Source: Talpa occidentalis (taxonomy: Eukaryota; Chordata; Mammalia; Eulipotyphla; Talpidae). From it: DNA of 64,000 bases. This document shows, one piece after another, positions 23,332 through 39,049 of the stretch. The DNA lies in the NCBI RefSeq assembly GCF_014898055.3, contig NW_023601543.1, forward strand, positions 57,614,806-57,678,805, written 5' to 3'. The position numbers and the translations under genes are program-made. The notes under the pieces were generated by a model. It made no database searches, was not told the DNA's origin, and worked only from the letters and a program-made list of their open reading frames with translations. Every line of letters begins with the position of its first letter. Positions within the stretch are counted from its first letter, which is position 1.

Positions 23332-23359
23332 ACACACACACACACACACACACACACAA
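23332..23359 (+). repeat. (CA)n microsatellite
   Basis: About 13 CA units follow an old repeat with a GACCCTTGAACAATGCAGGG start (23058). Confidence 0.9.
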
Positions 23360-23699
23360 AGTAATTTAAACCATTTCCAGATTCAGAAAGACACTGGTGG
23401 GCTTTAGTCCAGGACTTTTCAGATGTGCTGTGCAAACCAAATAAGTGAGGTGTCCCAGTCTCAATTATTTTAGGTTTACACAATGTGGTCCCCACTGACC
23501 TGAGAATTACTTTACTTGGCACCATCAAGAAAGAAATGCCCTTGTGTTTTTGGAACCAAATGGGTATCTCTTCTTCTAGCTGTCTGATTACTTAATTTAT
23601 TCTCTCAAAAAGAAAATTAAACTCCACAGAGGGAATCTCTATTAAATGTTATGAAATCCTATATCTAGAATCTTGACTTCATTATTACAGTAATAGAGC

Positions 23700-24249
23700 A
23701 AAATGAACTTTTTAAAAAGTTTTTATTGAAAAGGTATTCATCCACATAGTACAATTTTCAAAAGTTATGAAAGGATATACAGTTGTCTCCTTCCCAACTC
23801 GATTCCCCCAGCCACCCATTTCCCCTACCCTTTCCCAGAGATAACCAGAGTCCCCAGCTTCTCATGTATCTTTCCAGAGATAGTTTATGCATATACATTC
23901 AATTATGTACTGACCATTTGTTCTCCTTTTTATGTACAAATGGTATATTATACTCTCTATCCTGCATCGTTTTCCCATCTAATGTATGTTAGAGATCGCC
24001 CCACATCACCACACAAATGGTGTCCAGATTACATTTTTACTCATTTTTTTCTACATAGGAGTTTGTTGTATGAATGTACTAGGATTTCAGGAACCAGATC
24101 CCTGGCTTGTTTTTTGGACAGCTTCCAATCTTTTGTTGTCACAAACAGTGCATCAATTTGTACATGCATGAGAATATACATTCCTTACATGGAATGGCTG
24201 GCTCAAAAGCCGTGTATTTGTGGTCTTGATTACTTTGGAATCATTCCTC
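23700..24249 (-). mobile_element. Old LINE-like 3' sequence, antisense
   Basis: A TTTTTATTGAAAAGGTATTC start, CTTTCCCAGAGATAACCAG and a GTTGTCACAAACAGTGCATC stretch look like a widely dispersed LINE 3' end in reverse. The family is not assigned. Confidence 0.5.
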
Positions 24250-24953
24250 TTTGAATAAGAGTTTTTCCTGGACTTGCTGTTTGCGAGAGGCTCATGTGGG
24301 GGAAGAAATTGGGGCCACGTTCTAGGCAGATTAGAGTGTTTCTTGTAACTGGGATTTTCCCTTCCCGTTTGGTAGTTCTTCCAGACTTGATTTCTCCAGT
24401 CAGTTAATAGGGGCAGGTTCTTCACAAGGAACATTCCTTTCACTTGTCCCAGCCCCTATCAACTGCCCCTTCCATGAGCACAGACTACCTCTGCAAATAT
24501 GGCTTGTGTGAACGATTCCTTGTTGAGGGCCCGACACATCTCTCCTCAGACCAAATGGGACTATGAAACATCTTACCTTCCACCTGCCCAAGCCCTCTGT
24601 CACTGTTGCTGTGTATATATACGGTCACCTCACATCTGCACCTCAGCTAAGAGTCCTCACCAGTGCTGTCTCACATCTGCAGCCTTCAGTGTTCTGTGAT
24701 CTCCTGCACTGGTGCTTGATTTCCTCTGCCTCTAACAGGCCTCTCATCAGGGTTTTAGTGAGCTCAGTTTTGTCATATACAGAGATTATACTTCATCTTC
24801 TCCCTGTAGCTTTTGGGTAAATACTGAGATAAAGAGGGAAAAAAAGGCTGACTTTACTTCCCATATTTAAATCATAAGTCAGAACATACTTTAAAAATGT
24901 TACTTGACAAAACTTCCCTTCAGTGTACATAGCAGGCACAGATGATTTACTCT
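24250..24953 (-). other. ZNF182: Probable ZNF182 3' UTR
   Basis: This stretch directly follows the ZNF182 stop codon (24954-24956). It has no other gene and no obvious SINE or L1. The 3' end cannot be placed. AATAAA-like hexamers occur on the minus strand further left (for example near 23596), beyond an old LINE-like segment at 23700-24250, so the UTR may extend that far. Confidence 0.5.
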
Positions 24954-26678
<1,725 letters not shown>

Positions 26679-28775
26679 CTACTATTTCATTTTATCAGAG
26701 TTCCTGGGGAGAGAATCTTAGTTATATAATCCTGCTCTTTTACTAAACTGCTGTTAGCCTTTTGTTTACCATGAATGGTCTTTTCCTGATAGCTCAATCA
26801 ATTCTGGAGATCTTATCCCCATTTATCATCATTTATCATATGAACTCTTAACTGTACCTAACTTTTATCGACCTAGGTAGAAATATAACAGTGTAATTCA
26901 TGGACTCAAATCTTATAACCCTGACTCCACATTCTCACTGAAATGAGAGAAATATCTAGACAAATTACCCTAACAAAAACAAAGAAAAACATGTAAATCT
27001 TTGCCCAATCTGGATTCACCTATGTATCTATCCAAGCTTTCAACACCATCTTCTGCCCTAATATACACTATTTCCACTAAAACTGTGTGCTAATAACTCC
27101 ATTCCTTCACATTGTCACCCACACAGCCCAATCCATATTTTGCTATATTAAGAATCTAGTTAACTTTTGAGATCAACATGGCGGCAGGGAAACACTGTAA
27201 GTCCTCCCATTAAAAAAAAAAAAAAATAATAGGGAGGAAAAGCGGCAGGTCACTGTGAAAACCAGGATACAGAAGATAAACAGGCAACTCTGGCAAACTG
27301 CCCTAAGAGGAAAGTTCCCATTAAAGAGGACTAAAAAATAGGAAAGCTCAGAACCCTGCTACCCAAGCCACCCACAAAGCCGGTACACTCCGACCAAAAG
27401 AAAGAAAACAATAACAATGAGAAAAAACAACATATCAAGCGGGACTGTGAGTGGAAAGGAACTATTGCAGGCACTGCAACCCTTGAACGGGAACTGTGGA
27501 GAACCCTGTGGGAATCGCCACGGAGTTGAGTGAATGTCAACTCCATTAGAGGAAGATAAGGACTCCGAGGAGAGACCTACAAATAGCCCAAGGCCAGCTG
27601 TAAGCTTGTGCAGAAAAGTGCATGCTCTCAAAAAGCATATGTGGATCATGGGGATGTGACTTAGGTTTGTGGGGAGACACATGGGAACTGTCATTGAGGT
27701 GAATGACCCTCACTGAGTAATCAAAAACCAGGCACTTGGCTCGGGAGCAGGGTGCAAAAGACACCATTTCTGCGGACACTGAATTGGGCTACCGCCCGTG
27801 TCCTGGATCTGAGGGCTTCAGAACTGAGACCTGGGGCACAAAATTTGGGGTGTGGAATCCCCACAACGCGAGGCACAGGGCAGACACAGCACCCCACACT
27901 GTTGAGCCATTCCACATCACCCCCACTCAGTTCCCCTGAGACCCACGGGGGAAAAGCACAGCTCTGGAAGGATACTAGGAAAGATCTCTGGTGCCACCTA
28001 GGGATCAGAACAAAATCACCAACTTCCTAATAGCTGGAAGCCAGGGTTTCCAAAACCAACCTCAAGCTCTGAGAGGGGGTGGGCCACAAGAATGGAGGGA
28101 AGAAGGGAAACAAGGCAGAGAGCAGAAGCCCATTCTGGAACTGAGCTAGGCACAGGATTCAAGGCGTGGGACGTGCTATAACAGTGAGCACTGCACAGGG
28201 TGACAGCTGTCGTTTTGGATCTGAGACCCTGAGATTGAGAACTAGAGCAGAGAATTCAGGGCACGGGATCCACACAGCCGCCAGCACAGCACTGGGTGAA
28301 CATGGGGCAGACACAGCACCCAGCATGAGTAATAACCCCTGTGTCAAGGTGCTCCCCTCCCCCGCTCCATTTCTCAGAGAATCACAGGGAAAAAGCACAG
28401 GTTGGCAAGTGCAGGTCTCCAGCGCCCTAGTGACCAGAGCAAAATCACCAACTAACTGATTCCCTGCTGGAACTGAGTAAATATGGAGGGAGGGAAATGT
28501 AAGAGACAGTGCCCAGCAACACAGCCACAGCATCAACATCCTGGTGGAGTTTCGGCCTACCACTGATGGCCTCAGTCTGATAAACAGTTTCCGACACCCC
28601 TAAAGGAGCAATCCAAAAAGATGCCTGCCAACACCAGTGGCACAACATCCTAACACATAGAACAAATTAGGAAGCCAACAGCAGGGTGAAGGAAAAATAC
28701 AAATAACCAAGAAGCCTGCAGGAGAAGGACACACCACAAAAAGAAAATCAGTCACTAGAACTCAACAACAATGAC

Positions 28776-29318
28776 ATGGAAGAACTTCTCTGCCTATCAG
28801 ACAGAGGATTAATAATTATCATGATTAAAAAGTATAATGAGATGAGACAAATAATCAATGAACTGAAGAACAAAAATGAGACCTTAAGAAAGAAAATAAA
28901 AGAAAAGGAGGAGACTAAAGGATTACTGGAGGAGACAAAGAGCTCTTGGAAAAGCATTGAAAACAGAACCGAGGAAATGGAAGAATGGATCAGTACTCTT
29001 GAAGATACAGAAATAAAAAGAACCAAAAGAGAAAAAGAGAGAGAAGGGCAAAGGAAGAAGAAAGAGAATATCCTCAGAAAATTATCAGACTCCATGAAGA
29101 GAGGAAATATAAGAGTTATAGGCATTCCAGAAGGTGAGGAGAGAGACAAAGGAACTGAGAAATTATTCATGGAGATAATTGAAGAAAACTTCCCAAGCAT
29201 GAAAAAGGAGACAAATATAGACATACAAGAAACAAGAACACCCAATTACCACAATGAAAAGAAAACTACAGCAAGATACATAATAGTAAAGCTTGCTAGA
29301 GTCCAAGACAAAGAATAA
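28776..29318 (+). pseudogene. L1 ORF1 (RNA-binding protein), C-terminally broken
   Basis: This open frame of 180 residues starts at a Met in context MEELLCLSDRG. It shows a Lys/Glu-rich coiled coil (about residues 20-100) and then the RRM segment containing NIRVIGIPEGEE. L1 ORF1p is normally about 330 residues. Here a stop ends the frame at 29318, although homologous sequence continues to about 29500. The product would be a trimeric RNA chaperone for L1 RNA, but this copy is truncated. Confidence 0.85.
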
Positions 29319-29668
29319 ATAATGAAACTGGCAAGGGGGAAGAAACAGATAACTTATAAGGGAAAATCAATCAGGTTAACCTCAGACTTCTCCGAAGAAA
29401 CACTACGGGCAAGAACAGAATGGAGTATCATATTCAACAAACTTCAAGACAGCAAATGCCAACCAAGAATATTTTAACCTGCAAAGCTCTCCTTCCTCTA
29501 TGAACAAAAAATGTGGACCTTCTCAGACAAACAGAAACTCCAGAAATTCATTACAACTAAACCCCCACTCCAAAAAATTCTACAAGAAGTCTTAAAAGCC
29601 AAAATCAACAGAGGAATGATCAAGAAGAACAGAATAAAGCAAGGAATAAAATCACAAAGACAAACAAA

Positions 29669-32600
29669 ATGGCAAATACAGATGCCAACATATCAATATT
29701 AACTCTAAATATAAATGGATTAAACTCATCAATAAAAAGACACAGAGTAGTAGGCTGGATTAAAAAACAAAATCCATCCTTCTGCTGTCTCCGGGAAACA
29801 CATTTAACCACAAAAGATAAACACAGACTAAAAGTAAAAGGTTGGAAAACAATCCTACAAGCAAATGGACCAAAAAAGAAGGCAGGAACAGCTATACTTA
29901 TATCAGATGAAATAGACTTCAAATTAAAAAAAAAAATAAAAAGAGACATAGACAGCCACTACATTATGATCAAGGGGACGATGTATCAGGAAGATATAAC
30001 ACTCATCAACATATACTCACCAAATGAAGGAGCACCAAAATATATTAGAGAGTTATTATCAGCTCTGAAAACGGACATTAATGAAAATACATATATAGTG
30101 GGAGACTTCAACACTCACTCTCACCGATGGACAGATCAACGAGACAAATAAATAAAGACTCTAGAGCCCTAAATAAAGACATAGAACTCATGGACTTAAC
30201 AGACATCTGTAGGACACTGCACCCAAAAAAATCCAAGTACACATTTTTCTCAAGAACACACAGATCATTCTTCAAAATTGATCACATACTGGGCCATAAG
30301 ACAAACATCAACAGATACATGAAGATCAAAATCATTCCAACTATCTTCGCCGATCATAAAGGCATCAAACTAGAAATAAATCATGAAAAGAAAACAAGGA
30401 ACCCTCCCACTTCATAAAGATTGAAATCCACACTACTGGAAGACCACTGGACTAATGAGGAGATCAAAGAAGAAATTTAAAAAATACTTTGAGTTGAATG
30501 ACAAGGAGGACAACACGTTCCAGAATGTATGAGATGCAGCAAAAGCAGTAATCAGAGGAAAATATATAGCAATACAGGTTCACATCAAGAAACAAGAAAG
30601 AACTCAAAGAAACAACCTAGTCTCACATCTCAAAGAGCTAGAAAAAGAAAAATAGAAAACCCCTAAAGCCAGTAGAAGAAAGGAAATAATAAAAATCAAA
30701 GCAGAAATAAATGAAATATAAATTAAAAAAAAAAACAAAAGATCAATGAAACCAAAAGTTGGTTCTTTGAAAAAATAAACAAAATAGACAAACCTCTAGC
30801 CAGGCTCACAAAAAAAAAAAAAAAAAAAAAAAAAACGGGAGAAAACACATATAAATAGGATTATAAATGAAAGAGGAGAAATCACAACAGACTCAGTAGA
30901 AATCAAAAGAATAATCAGAGATTACTATGAACACTTATATGCAAACACATTCAACAACCTAGAAGTGATTGACAAATTCCTAGAATAATATAATCATCCA
31001 AAGCTGGACAAAGGAGAAATAGAACACCTAAACAGACCAATTACAAGCAGTGAAATAGAGGCAGTAATCAAAGCACTCCCTCAAAACAAAAGCCCAGGCC
31101 CAGACAGCTTCACAAAGGAATTCTACCAAACATTCAGCAATGAACTAATTCAGCAGCCTATGCTACACAAACTCTTTCAAAAAATTGAAAAAGAAGGAAT
31201 ACTACCAAATACATTCTATGAAGTCAACATTACACTAATACCAAAACCACAAAGAGAGCACCAAAAAAAGAAAATTACAGGCCAATCTCCCTAATGAACA
31301 CTGATGCAAAAATCCTCAACAAAATCCTTGCCAACAGAATCCAACAATGCATCAAAGGGATAATACACCACGATCAACTGGGATTCATCCCAGGGGCACA
31401 AGGATGGTTCAACATACAAAAATCGATCATTGTAATCCAACACATCAACAAAAAGAAAAATAAAAACCATATGATCATATCAACAGATGCTGAGAAAGCA
31501 TTCAACAAAGTCCAACATCCATTTATGATAAAGGCCCTTGAAATTCTTGGGATACAAGGAACATACCTCCACATGATAAAAGCCATATACAACAAAACCA
31601 CCACCAATATTATTTTCAATGGCGAAAAGCTGAAGGCCTTTCCTTTAAGATCAGGAACAAGAAAAGGATGTCCTCTCTCACCACTGCTCTTCAATATAAT
31701 ACTGATATAATACTGGAGGTCCTAGCCAGGGTAATAAGACAAGAGAAAGACATTCAAGGAATCCAGAGAGGGAAAGAAGAAGTAAAACCATCACTATTTG
31801 CAGACAATATGATAATATACATGGAGAACCCTAAAAACTCCACAGAAAAACTACTCAAAATAATCAACCAGTTCAGTAAAGTAGCAGGATACAAAATTAG
31901 CACACAAAAATCAGTAGCCTTCCTATACACAATCAATCTGAAGAAGAAGAAATCAAGAAAACCATCCCTTTTATAATTGAAACAAAAGTCAAATACTTGG
32001 GAATAAACCTAACAAAAGAGGTAAGAGACCTACACAAAGAAAATTCTAAAACACTGTTAAAAGAAATAGAAGAAGACACAAAGAAATGGAAAGACATCCC
32101 CTGCTCATGGACTGGAAGAATTAACATTATTAAAATGGCCATCCTACCAAAAGCAATATACAGATTCAACGCTATTCCAATAAAAATCTCAATGACATTC
32201 TTCAAAGAAATAGAACAAATACTGATAAAATTCATATGGAACCACAAAAAAAAATAACAAAAAACCATGAATAGCCAAAGCCCTACTGATGAAAACAAAG
32301 GAGAAAGGAGGTATCACACTTCCAAACTTGAAGCTATACTACAAAGCCATAATAATTAAAACAGTTTGGTACTGGTACAAAAACAGACACAAAACCAATG
32401 GAACCGAATAGAGAGCCCAGAAATAAACCCACACTTATATGGACAACTGATCTTTGACAAAGGAGCAAAGAATATGCAATGGAACACGGGACAGTTTGTT
32501 CAATAAATGGTGCTTGGAAAACTGGACCACCACATGCAAAAAAATGAAACTAGACCACTACCTTTCACTGTACACAAAAATCAACTCAAAACGGATAAAA

Positions 32601-33540
32601 GAACTGGACATAAGACCTGAAACCATAAAATATATAGAAGAAAATATAGGTAAAACACTACAAGACATATATCTCAATAACATCTTTAAAGACTCACCAC
32701 CCAAAGCAAAGAAAGTGAAGGGAAAGATAAACACCTGGGATTACATCAAACTGAAAAGCTGCTGCACAGCAAAAGAGACATTAACCAAAACAAAGAGACA
32801 CCTACTGACTGGGAAAATATCTTTGCACTCCAGTCAACTGATAAGGGACTGATCAAAAAGATATACAAAGAACTCACACAACTCAACAAAAACAAAATAA
32901 ACAATCCAGTCAAGAAATGGGCAGAAGAACTTAAAAGACATTTCTCCAAAGTGGAAATGCAAATGGCCAATGGGCATATGAAAAAATGTTCAACATCCCT
33001 TATCATCAGGGAAATGCAAATTAAAACCACACTGAGATACCACCTTACACCAGTAAGAATGGCACATATCAAAAAAACAAGCAACAACAAATGTTGGTGA
33101 AAATGTGGTGAAAAAGGAACTCTCCGACATCGCTGGTGGGAGTGCAAACTGGTTCAACTACTATGGAAAGCTGTCTGGAGGCTCCTTAGTCTACTAAAAA
33201 TGGAGCTACCATAGGACCTGGCAATTGCACTACTAGGGATCTACCCAAAGGACACAAAAACATTGATTCAAAGAATACCTGTACCCCTATGTTTACTGCA
33301 GCACTATTTATAATAGTAAAACCTGGAAACAACACAAGTGCCCCAAAATAGATGACTGGATCAAGAAAATGTGGTATTTATACACAATGGAATATTATTC
33401 AGCGATCAAAAAAGATAAACTCATGCCATTTGCAGCAACATGGATGGAACTAGAAGGAATTATGCTCAGTGAAATAAGCCAGAAAGAAAACCAAAAATAT
33501 CAGATGGTTTCACTTATAGCAAGAATATAATGGAACCAAA
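29669..33540 (+). pseudogene. L1 ORF2 (endonuclease / reverse transcriptase), multiply disrupted
   Basis: ORF2 starts MANTDANISILTLNINGL, the usual APE-type endonuclease start. The endonuclease motifs RETH, GDFN and FADHK are readable, but a TAA interrupts them at about 30149. The reverse transcriptase portion is recovered in pieces from 31294 ([13 protein letters not shown]) and 31668. At about 31798 the catalytic FADD motif reads FADN, so a metal-binding Asp is lost. A 25-bp A run lies at about 30811-30835. The C-terminal Cys-rich region is readable near 33090-33200. No active polymerase is possible. Confidence 0.88.
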
Positions 33541-34549
33541 TAAGACAACAGTGTAAAAAATAATAACAGTACAAAACACAACAAAGCAAAACCGGACAAT
33601 TGCAAATCAGAGATATACTGCAGGGAAGGAGGAGGGAGAGGGATCAGAGGCAGGGAGAGAGGAACACAGGGAATGAGGTGATGGTGCACGGGTGCACTGG
33701 TGAAGGAAACTCTATGGGGACTACACCTGAGGGTGTGGGGGGAAGCAAATATTGTTTAAAAATGAACAATGATGTAAAAAAATAAAAAAAATAAACTATA
33801 AGAATCTAGTTAACTTTCAAGAAGCAGTGTAGTCTTTTCAAGACAGTGACTCTGATCTTCCTATATAACTTTGTCATTAACTTCTAAAGTAGTCAGTTAT
33901 CTGTAGTACTCATTGAGACAGTTAAAATAAAACTTGCATTCCATATACCATATTTCAATTACAAGATGCATGTTATTCATATTTTAACATCTCTGAATCC
34001 AGATGCACCCTACATTCAACATCATGTCATTAATTGGTGGCAATTTGTCATAGTGGTGTCTTAAAATGGATGGTTGTTTCAAGTCAATAAAATATGGTTT
34101 TTAGCATATACACTGAGTTTTTTTATTTCTATAATTTTTTTAAATGAGTACCATTAGTTTGTAACACTCACTGTATATGATTCAGAAATCATATGCTGAG
34201 TTTTCATTGTTTTTGTAGTTTATTTTTCTTCTCACCTTTTCCTAAAATTTTATATGAAAGTTTTCAAACACAGAAAATTTGAAAGAGTTCAATAACTATT
34301 CATATTGACACTTAAATTTAATAATGTTATTTATGATAGTAATACTGAATTTTAAAATGGCTTGTGCAGCTGTGGTTTCTCCTTCTAAGACTTCTTTTCT
34401 TTCAATAGCAAAACACTAGCTCTTCAACCATGAGTGAACATCAGAATCATAGGAAAAGCTTTCACAAAATACATTTGATGGGAACCAAGCTCTACCAAGG
34501 AGCTGCTGAATTAGTACTTGCTTAAGTGGTAAGAAGCAGCACAGCACAT

Positions 34550-34785
34550 GAGGCTATGGTCCTGGGCTCTCTAGCCAGGGATCAAATTCTGGCTTAGCCT
34601 TTCAGTTACTCTGTGGTCTTAGGCATGTTATCTAATCCACTTGCATTTTACTTTCCCACCTGGCAAATAGGAATTGTAACAGTGCCCACCATATGTATGA
34701 CAGCATTAAATTACTTATAATAGGGCATGCCTAGCATATAGAAGTATATTCAAATATTTACTATAACAACTACTACTGTGGTTTT
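34550..34785 (+). repeat. MIR element
   Basis: A typical ancient MIR core reads GGGATCAAATTCTGGCTTAGC, then a CTGTGGTCTTAGGCATGTTA-like segment and a CACCTGGCAAATAGG end. Confidence 0.8.
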
Positions 34786-34867
34786 AAAGTGTAAATACAT
34801 CATTATAAAAATAAAGATTATCTTGATGTACTTAACATGTTCTTGACTATTAAGTGAAAAAAGGTGA

Positions 34868-35132
34868 CTAATGGGGCCTCCCCTGGTGGCGCAGTGGTTG
34901 AGCGCTGGGCTGCGAGGCTGCCTGCAGCCTCTGCAGCGCCGGTTCGATCCCCAGCCACCAGCAAGGGTCCCACATGGCACACAGACCTCTCCTGCTGCCC
35001 GCTGCTTCCCTCAGCAGTGTATTTCATTAGTCTGCCTGTTCTGCTCCCTGTTCTGGCTCTGGTGAATTCTCTCACCCACCTGTGCTTCTGACTGTACCCA
35101 GTGCTTGTATTAATAAATAACTCAATATTAAA
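34868..35132 (+). mobile_element. SINE-A
   Basis: The head CCTCCCCTGGTGGCGCAG, the B-box GGTTCGATCC and the SINE-A tail are present. AAAAAAGGTGA occurs on both sides. It lies in the KRAB-B to zinc-finger intron of ZNF182. Confidence 0.92.
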
Positions 35133-36272
35133 AAAAAAGGTGATAAATAGTGTATGTAGTAGGTTACTATTTTTCTAAGGAAGAAAACAAGTGCATAAAA
35201 GTGTATGTACATATATGTGTGTATAAATATATATATATATATATCTCGTATTGTATAAACAATGGAAGGGATAAACTTTTAGCTTTAATATATGGTTACC
35301 TATAGGGAGAAGAATATTTACCTATAGGGATATAGAGGGAAAGAAGTTGGACTTCTTTGAATATATCCACATGTTCCACATTTGATTTCTGAATCCAAAT
35401 AAGTATTTAAAAATATTTTATCATAAAGCAAAACTGAATATAAAAGGATTTCTTAATAATAATAAATACCCTCTCATTGGAATTTCCTAACAATGATGTT
35501 GAAAAGTCTTGAATCTCAGTGGTACCAGCATGACTACCTCCGTGGGTTCCATCCACAGTACATATTCAGCAGTCCCAGAATACTAACAATACTACTATCA
35601 CTTGTAATATCAATAAATTAAAACCTTTTTAGTCAAGAATTTGATTTGGAAATATCAGTTTGAATAAATTACATATTTTCTTAAAAATTTTTGTTCTACA
35701 TAATTCTTATCTATGTCAAATGAAAAGGCCTAGAAAAAACTCCCCAACATCCACATCATGGTCTTAAAATATTTATCACTGAAAAGAGCTAGGGCTCCTT
35801 GGGGAGATGGGAAATAAATAAATGAACTTGGAACATCCCCAAAACAGGAAACTATCAAACACTCAGGAATTAATTTGAAGGGGCTTCCAATGGCCAGAGA
35901 TGGAGCAATTTGATTCAAGGAAAAGGCAATAATAGCCTAACACACAAGTGTTTAAATTTGTAAGTCCATACTTGATACTCAAGAAAGGACTTACTACTCA
36001 CTTTTGCTACAAAACCAATTCATTATTTAGAAAACTGGTAAATAAATGAAAAAACACATATAATGCATATGTATACTATACACCCATTGTGTATAATATG
36101 TAACTCACATGTAACTAACATATAATCAAATAATAGATGGAGGGCAGTCCCTCTTTATGTAAGTATTTAAGCTAGTAAACAAAAAAGGAATGATAGAATT
36201 AGAACACCACCATTTTGTAACCAGTAATGAATTATCATCAAGATTTAAGATCTAACTACCAATTTTCAAAAC

Positions 36273-36296
36273 AAACAAACAAACAAACAAACAAAG
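36273..36296 (+). repeat. (AAAC)n microsatellite
   Basis: Six AAAC units lie in the ZNF182 KRAB-B to zinc-finger intron. Confidence 0.9.
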
Positions 36297-36779
36297 AAAA
36301 AGCAGGGACAGAGGGATATATTAAATACAAGGGGGAAAAAGAAAGATGGAAGGGAATCATGTGGCAATAAGAATCCAAGTAGCTATGAGCACGTCCAGCA
36401 TTTCTGTATATCATTCCCCACCAAAAGAGATAAGAGATCCCTTCAGAAATTGCTTATTCCAGGTCTGAAATGGGGGAGCTACTATGTGAACATATATTTG
36501 TGATACAAAGTACTTAATGACTGATGAGGAGTTGTCAAAAGATCAGCGCAAAGGGACACCTGCTAGCCAAATTGAACAATTTGAAAATCACAATGAATAA
36601 AGATAGTAGGCAGTAATGGATTATAACACACTGAAAAACAAAAATTATGAGTCCACACTGATAATATAATTAATTGAGATGGGGTAAGTGAAAAGTTCTC
36701 TACAGAAGGGTGCCAACTTATAGAAAGGATGACAGAAAATTCACCATTTTTTTCAACCACCTTAATAACTGGTTCAGGT

Positions 36780-37680
36780 GAGAATCATTGGTGAATGTCA
36801 AAAACTCAAAAACTACTGGGTAATTTTTTTTTTTTAACTTTCTCAAACAACTTTTATTAACTATCAATTTTTTCTATATCTATTAAGTCCCTGTGTGATA
36901 CATTCCTTTATTTTATTTATTTTTTTTTTAGATAATAAATTTTATTGTTATATTCCCCATACAAATGCAGCGCCCCACTGGGTAAATTTTTTAAGGAATA
37001 GGATTTCTACACAGTTGGCAGTTATACAAAATGTGAAACATACAATTATCACATGCTCCAACAGTTCTACTCCTATGTATTCCGATGAAAAAAATACATC
37101 ACCACAATAACTTCTACACAATGTTCACAGCAGCATTATCTATAATAGCCAAAAGATGGAAATAACCTAAATGTCCATTAAGAGGTGATAGATAAAATGT
37201 GGTCCATCCATACAATGGAGAATCATTCTGCCATACAAAGGAATGAAGTATGGACACATGCTACAATATGGATGAACTCTGAAGACATTATGCCAAGAAA
37301 AAGAAACCAGATATAAAAGACAACATTTTATATGTTTCCATATAATTTAAATGTCCAGAATAGGTAAAAATATAGAGACAGAAAGTAGGTTAGTGGTTGC
37401 CAAGGGCTGGGGGGAGGAGGGAAGGGAGAGTGACTGGCAAGGATTGGGGGATTCTTTTTGGGGTGATGAAAATATTCTAGAATTAGAGAGAGGTGATGAT
37501 TGCATAACTCTGTAAATATACCATACACCACTGAATTTGTATACTTTAGAAAGAGTGATCTAGAAAATGTTACACCTCCAAGCTATTTTTTAAATCAAAT
37601 TTTATTGATTTACCAATGGTTTACAATACTATATAATTTTAGCACAGCTTCACACCTCAATATTAAAGCTATTTTTAAAA
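36780..37680 (+). mobile_element. Ancient L1 3' UTR pieces with small younger L1 ends inside
   Basis: ATTCTTTTTGGGGTGATGAA followed by AGAGAGGTGATGATTGCATA is typical old L1 3' UTR. A short antisense L1 end (GTTATATTCCCCATACAAAT) sits at about 36930-36980. A LINE-like T-rich piece is at 37590-37670. Confidence 0.6.
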
Positions 37681-38350
37681 AGAGATAATCAAGATGTTTT
37701 AGGAGAACTAATATGATAGAAATATCTAAGCTCTTATCCATGATTGGTATTTCTGGATCATAGATTATGCAGGTTTTTAACTTTTCTAGAGAAGGCAAAC
37801 TTACTGCGGTTGGTTGTACCAAGAACACTTGTACCTACACTGTGTGAAAAGTCCCTTTGCAGTCTGTCTGCACATGTCAGAATTTTTAATCTTTGTATAG
37901 CTGGTGGGTAATTTTAATTTGCATTTCTCTAGTCATTAAATAAGTTGAGTAATCTTTCCATAAAAAAAAAAAAAAACATCTAGCTGAATGGAATCAGGTA
38001 ATCCAATCTGGAACCAGAGTACTGACACCTACGCTGGTGACTAATGTGGGCCAGGCTTCAGGTAAGACAGTGAAAAGTGAGAATGGTACAAGTGGCAAGG
38101 CTTGGGCATAGGGACTGGCATTTCCAAGACACTTCTATATAGGGAAATGTACAGGAACTTGTGGGTAAGCACTGAATTAAGGAGAGTGGGGAGTATTAGA
38201 GTCTGATGCCTGAGGTATTCACGTGCTTATCCTCCAACAATCTCAAAGAGTCAAGACGTTTCCCAAGATATTCCTAAAAGACCTTCAGAGGTCCTCACTC
38301 CTGACAAGCTGGGAGCTCGTGTTCCCATAGTCAGTGTCAACCCCACTTAC

Positions 38351-38443
38351 CTGGAAAGCTCCAAGTTGGGATCTTTCCTTCCGCTGGGCATGGTTCTTCT
38401 ACCTCCAAACTGAGGATGAGATCTGGTTTGGTAACCTGTTGCC
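38351..38443 (-). CDS. ZNF182: ZNF182 KRAB-B box exon
   Basis: This 93-nt exon reads QQVTKPDLILSLEVEEPC and continues to WSFP, a standard KRAB-B box with its short C-terminal extension. The acceptor reads ttagcag and the donor is GTAAG at 38346-38350. The exon enters and leaves in phase 1: it completes a Gly codon from KRAB-A and passes one G to the zinc-finger exon. KRAB-B supports the KRAB-A contact with the co-repressor TRIM28 (family knowledge). The 11.8-kb intron to the zinc-finger exon holds the full-length L1 at 27168-33798. Confidence 0.9.
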
Positions 38444-38735
38444 CTGCTAATGAGAAATGATAGTGAAACCTCCTTGGTCTTCAGAGCATTTGAGAAAGAG
38501 GAAGGTGGAGTTTGGGGCAGCACAATGGACCTATTGTTTGATATAATGGTAAAACCAAACGATTTCACCTGGGTTTTGAGTCACAAACACCTTGTCAGAA
38601 GAGCAAAGGGGGAAAAGGAATTTTGTTCCCCGCAACTCAAGCTGTTCAACTTTCAAGTAGTTCAAAGACTTTACAAGTTTCAAAATGGACAAAGGAAAGG
38701 ATCTCTATTACACACAAAAATCAAATAGCAAATTA

Positions 38736-38900
<165 letters not shown>

Positions 38901-39049
38901 TTATTCTAAAATGCCAGCTACCAGGTGATGAGGACGTAATATAGGGAAGCTTCTAATATATGTTTGGGTTCCCTGTTCATGATGATGACTTAACACAGGG
39001 AAAACTTTTCCATTAAATGATAGAGTATATAAAATAATGTGATATTAGC

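Larger units (their letters stand above)
27168..33798 (+). mobile_element. Full-length L1 retrotransposon, defective, with perfect 19-bp target duplication
   Basis: The element is 6.6 kb and flanked by TAAGAATCTAGTTAACTTT at 27149-27167 and 33799-33817. It begins near GAGATCAACATGGCGGC, typical of an L1 5' UTR (27168-28775). ORF1 follows, then ORF2 from 29669, then a G-rich 3' UTR and an A-rich tail. It sits antisense to ZNF182 in the KRAB-B to zinc-finger intron. Several stops and frameshifts make it immobile. The perfect duplication shows a relatively recent insertion. Confidence 0.95.
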
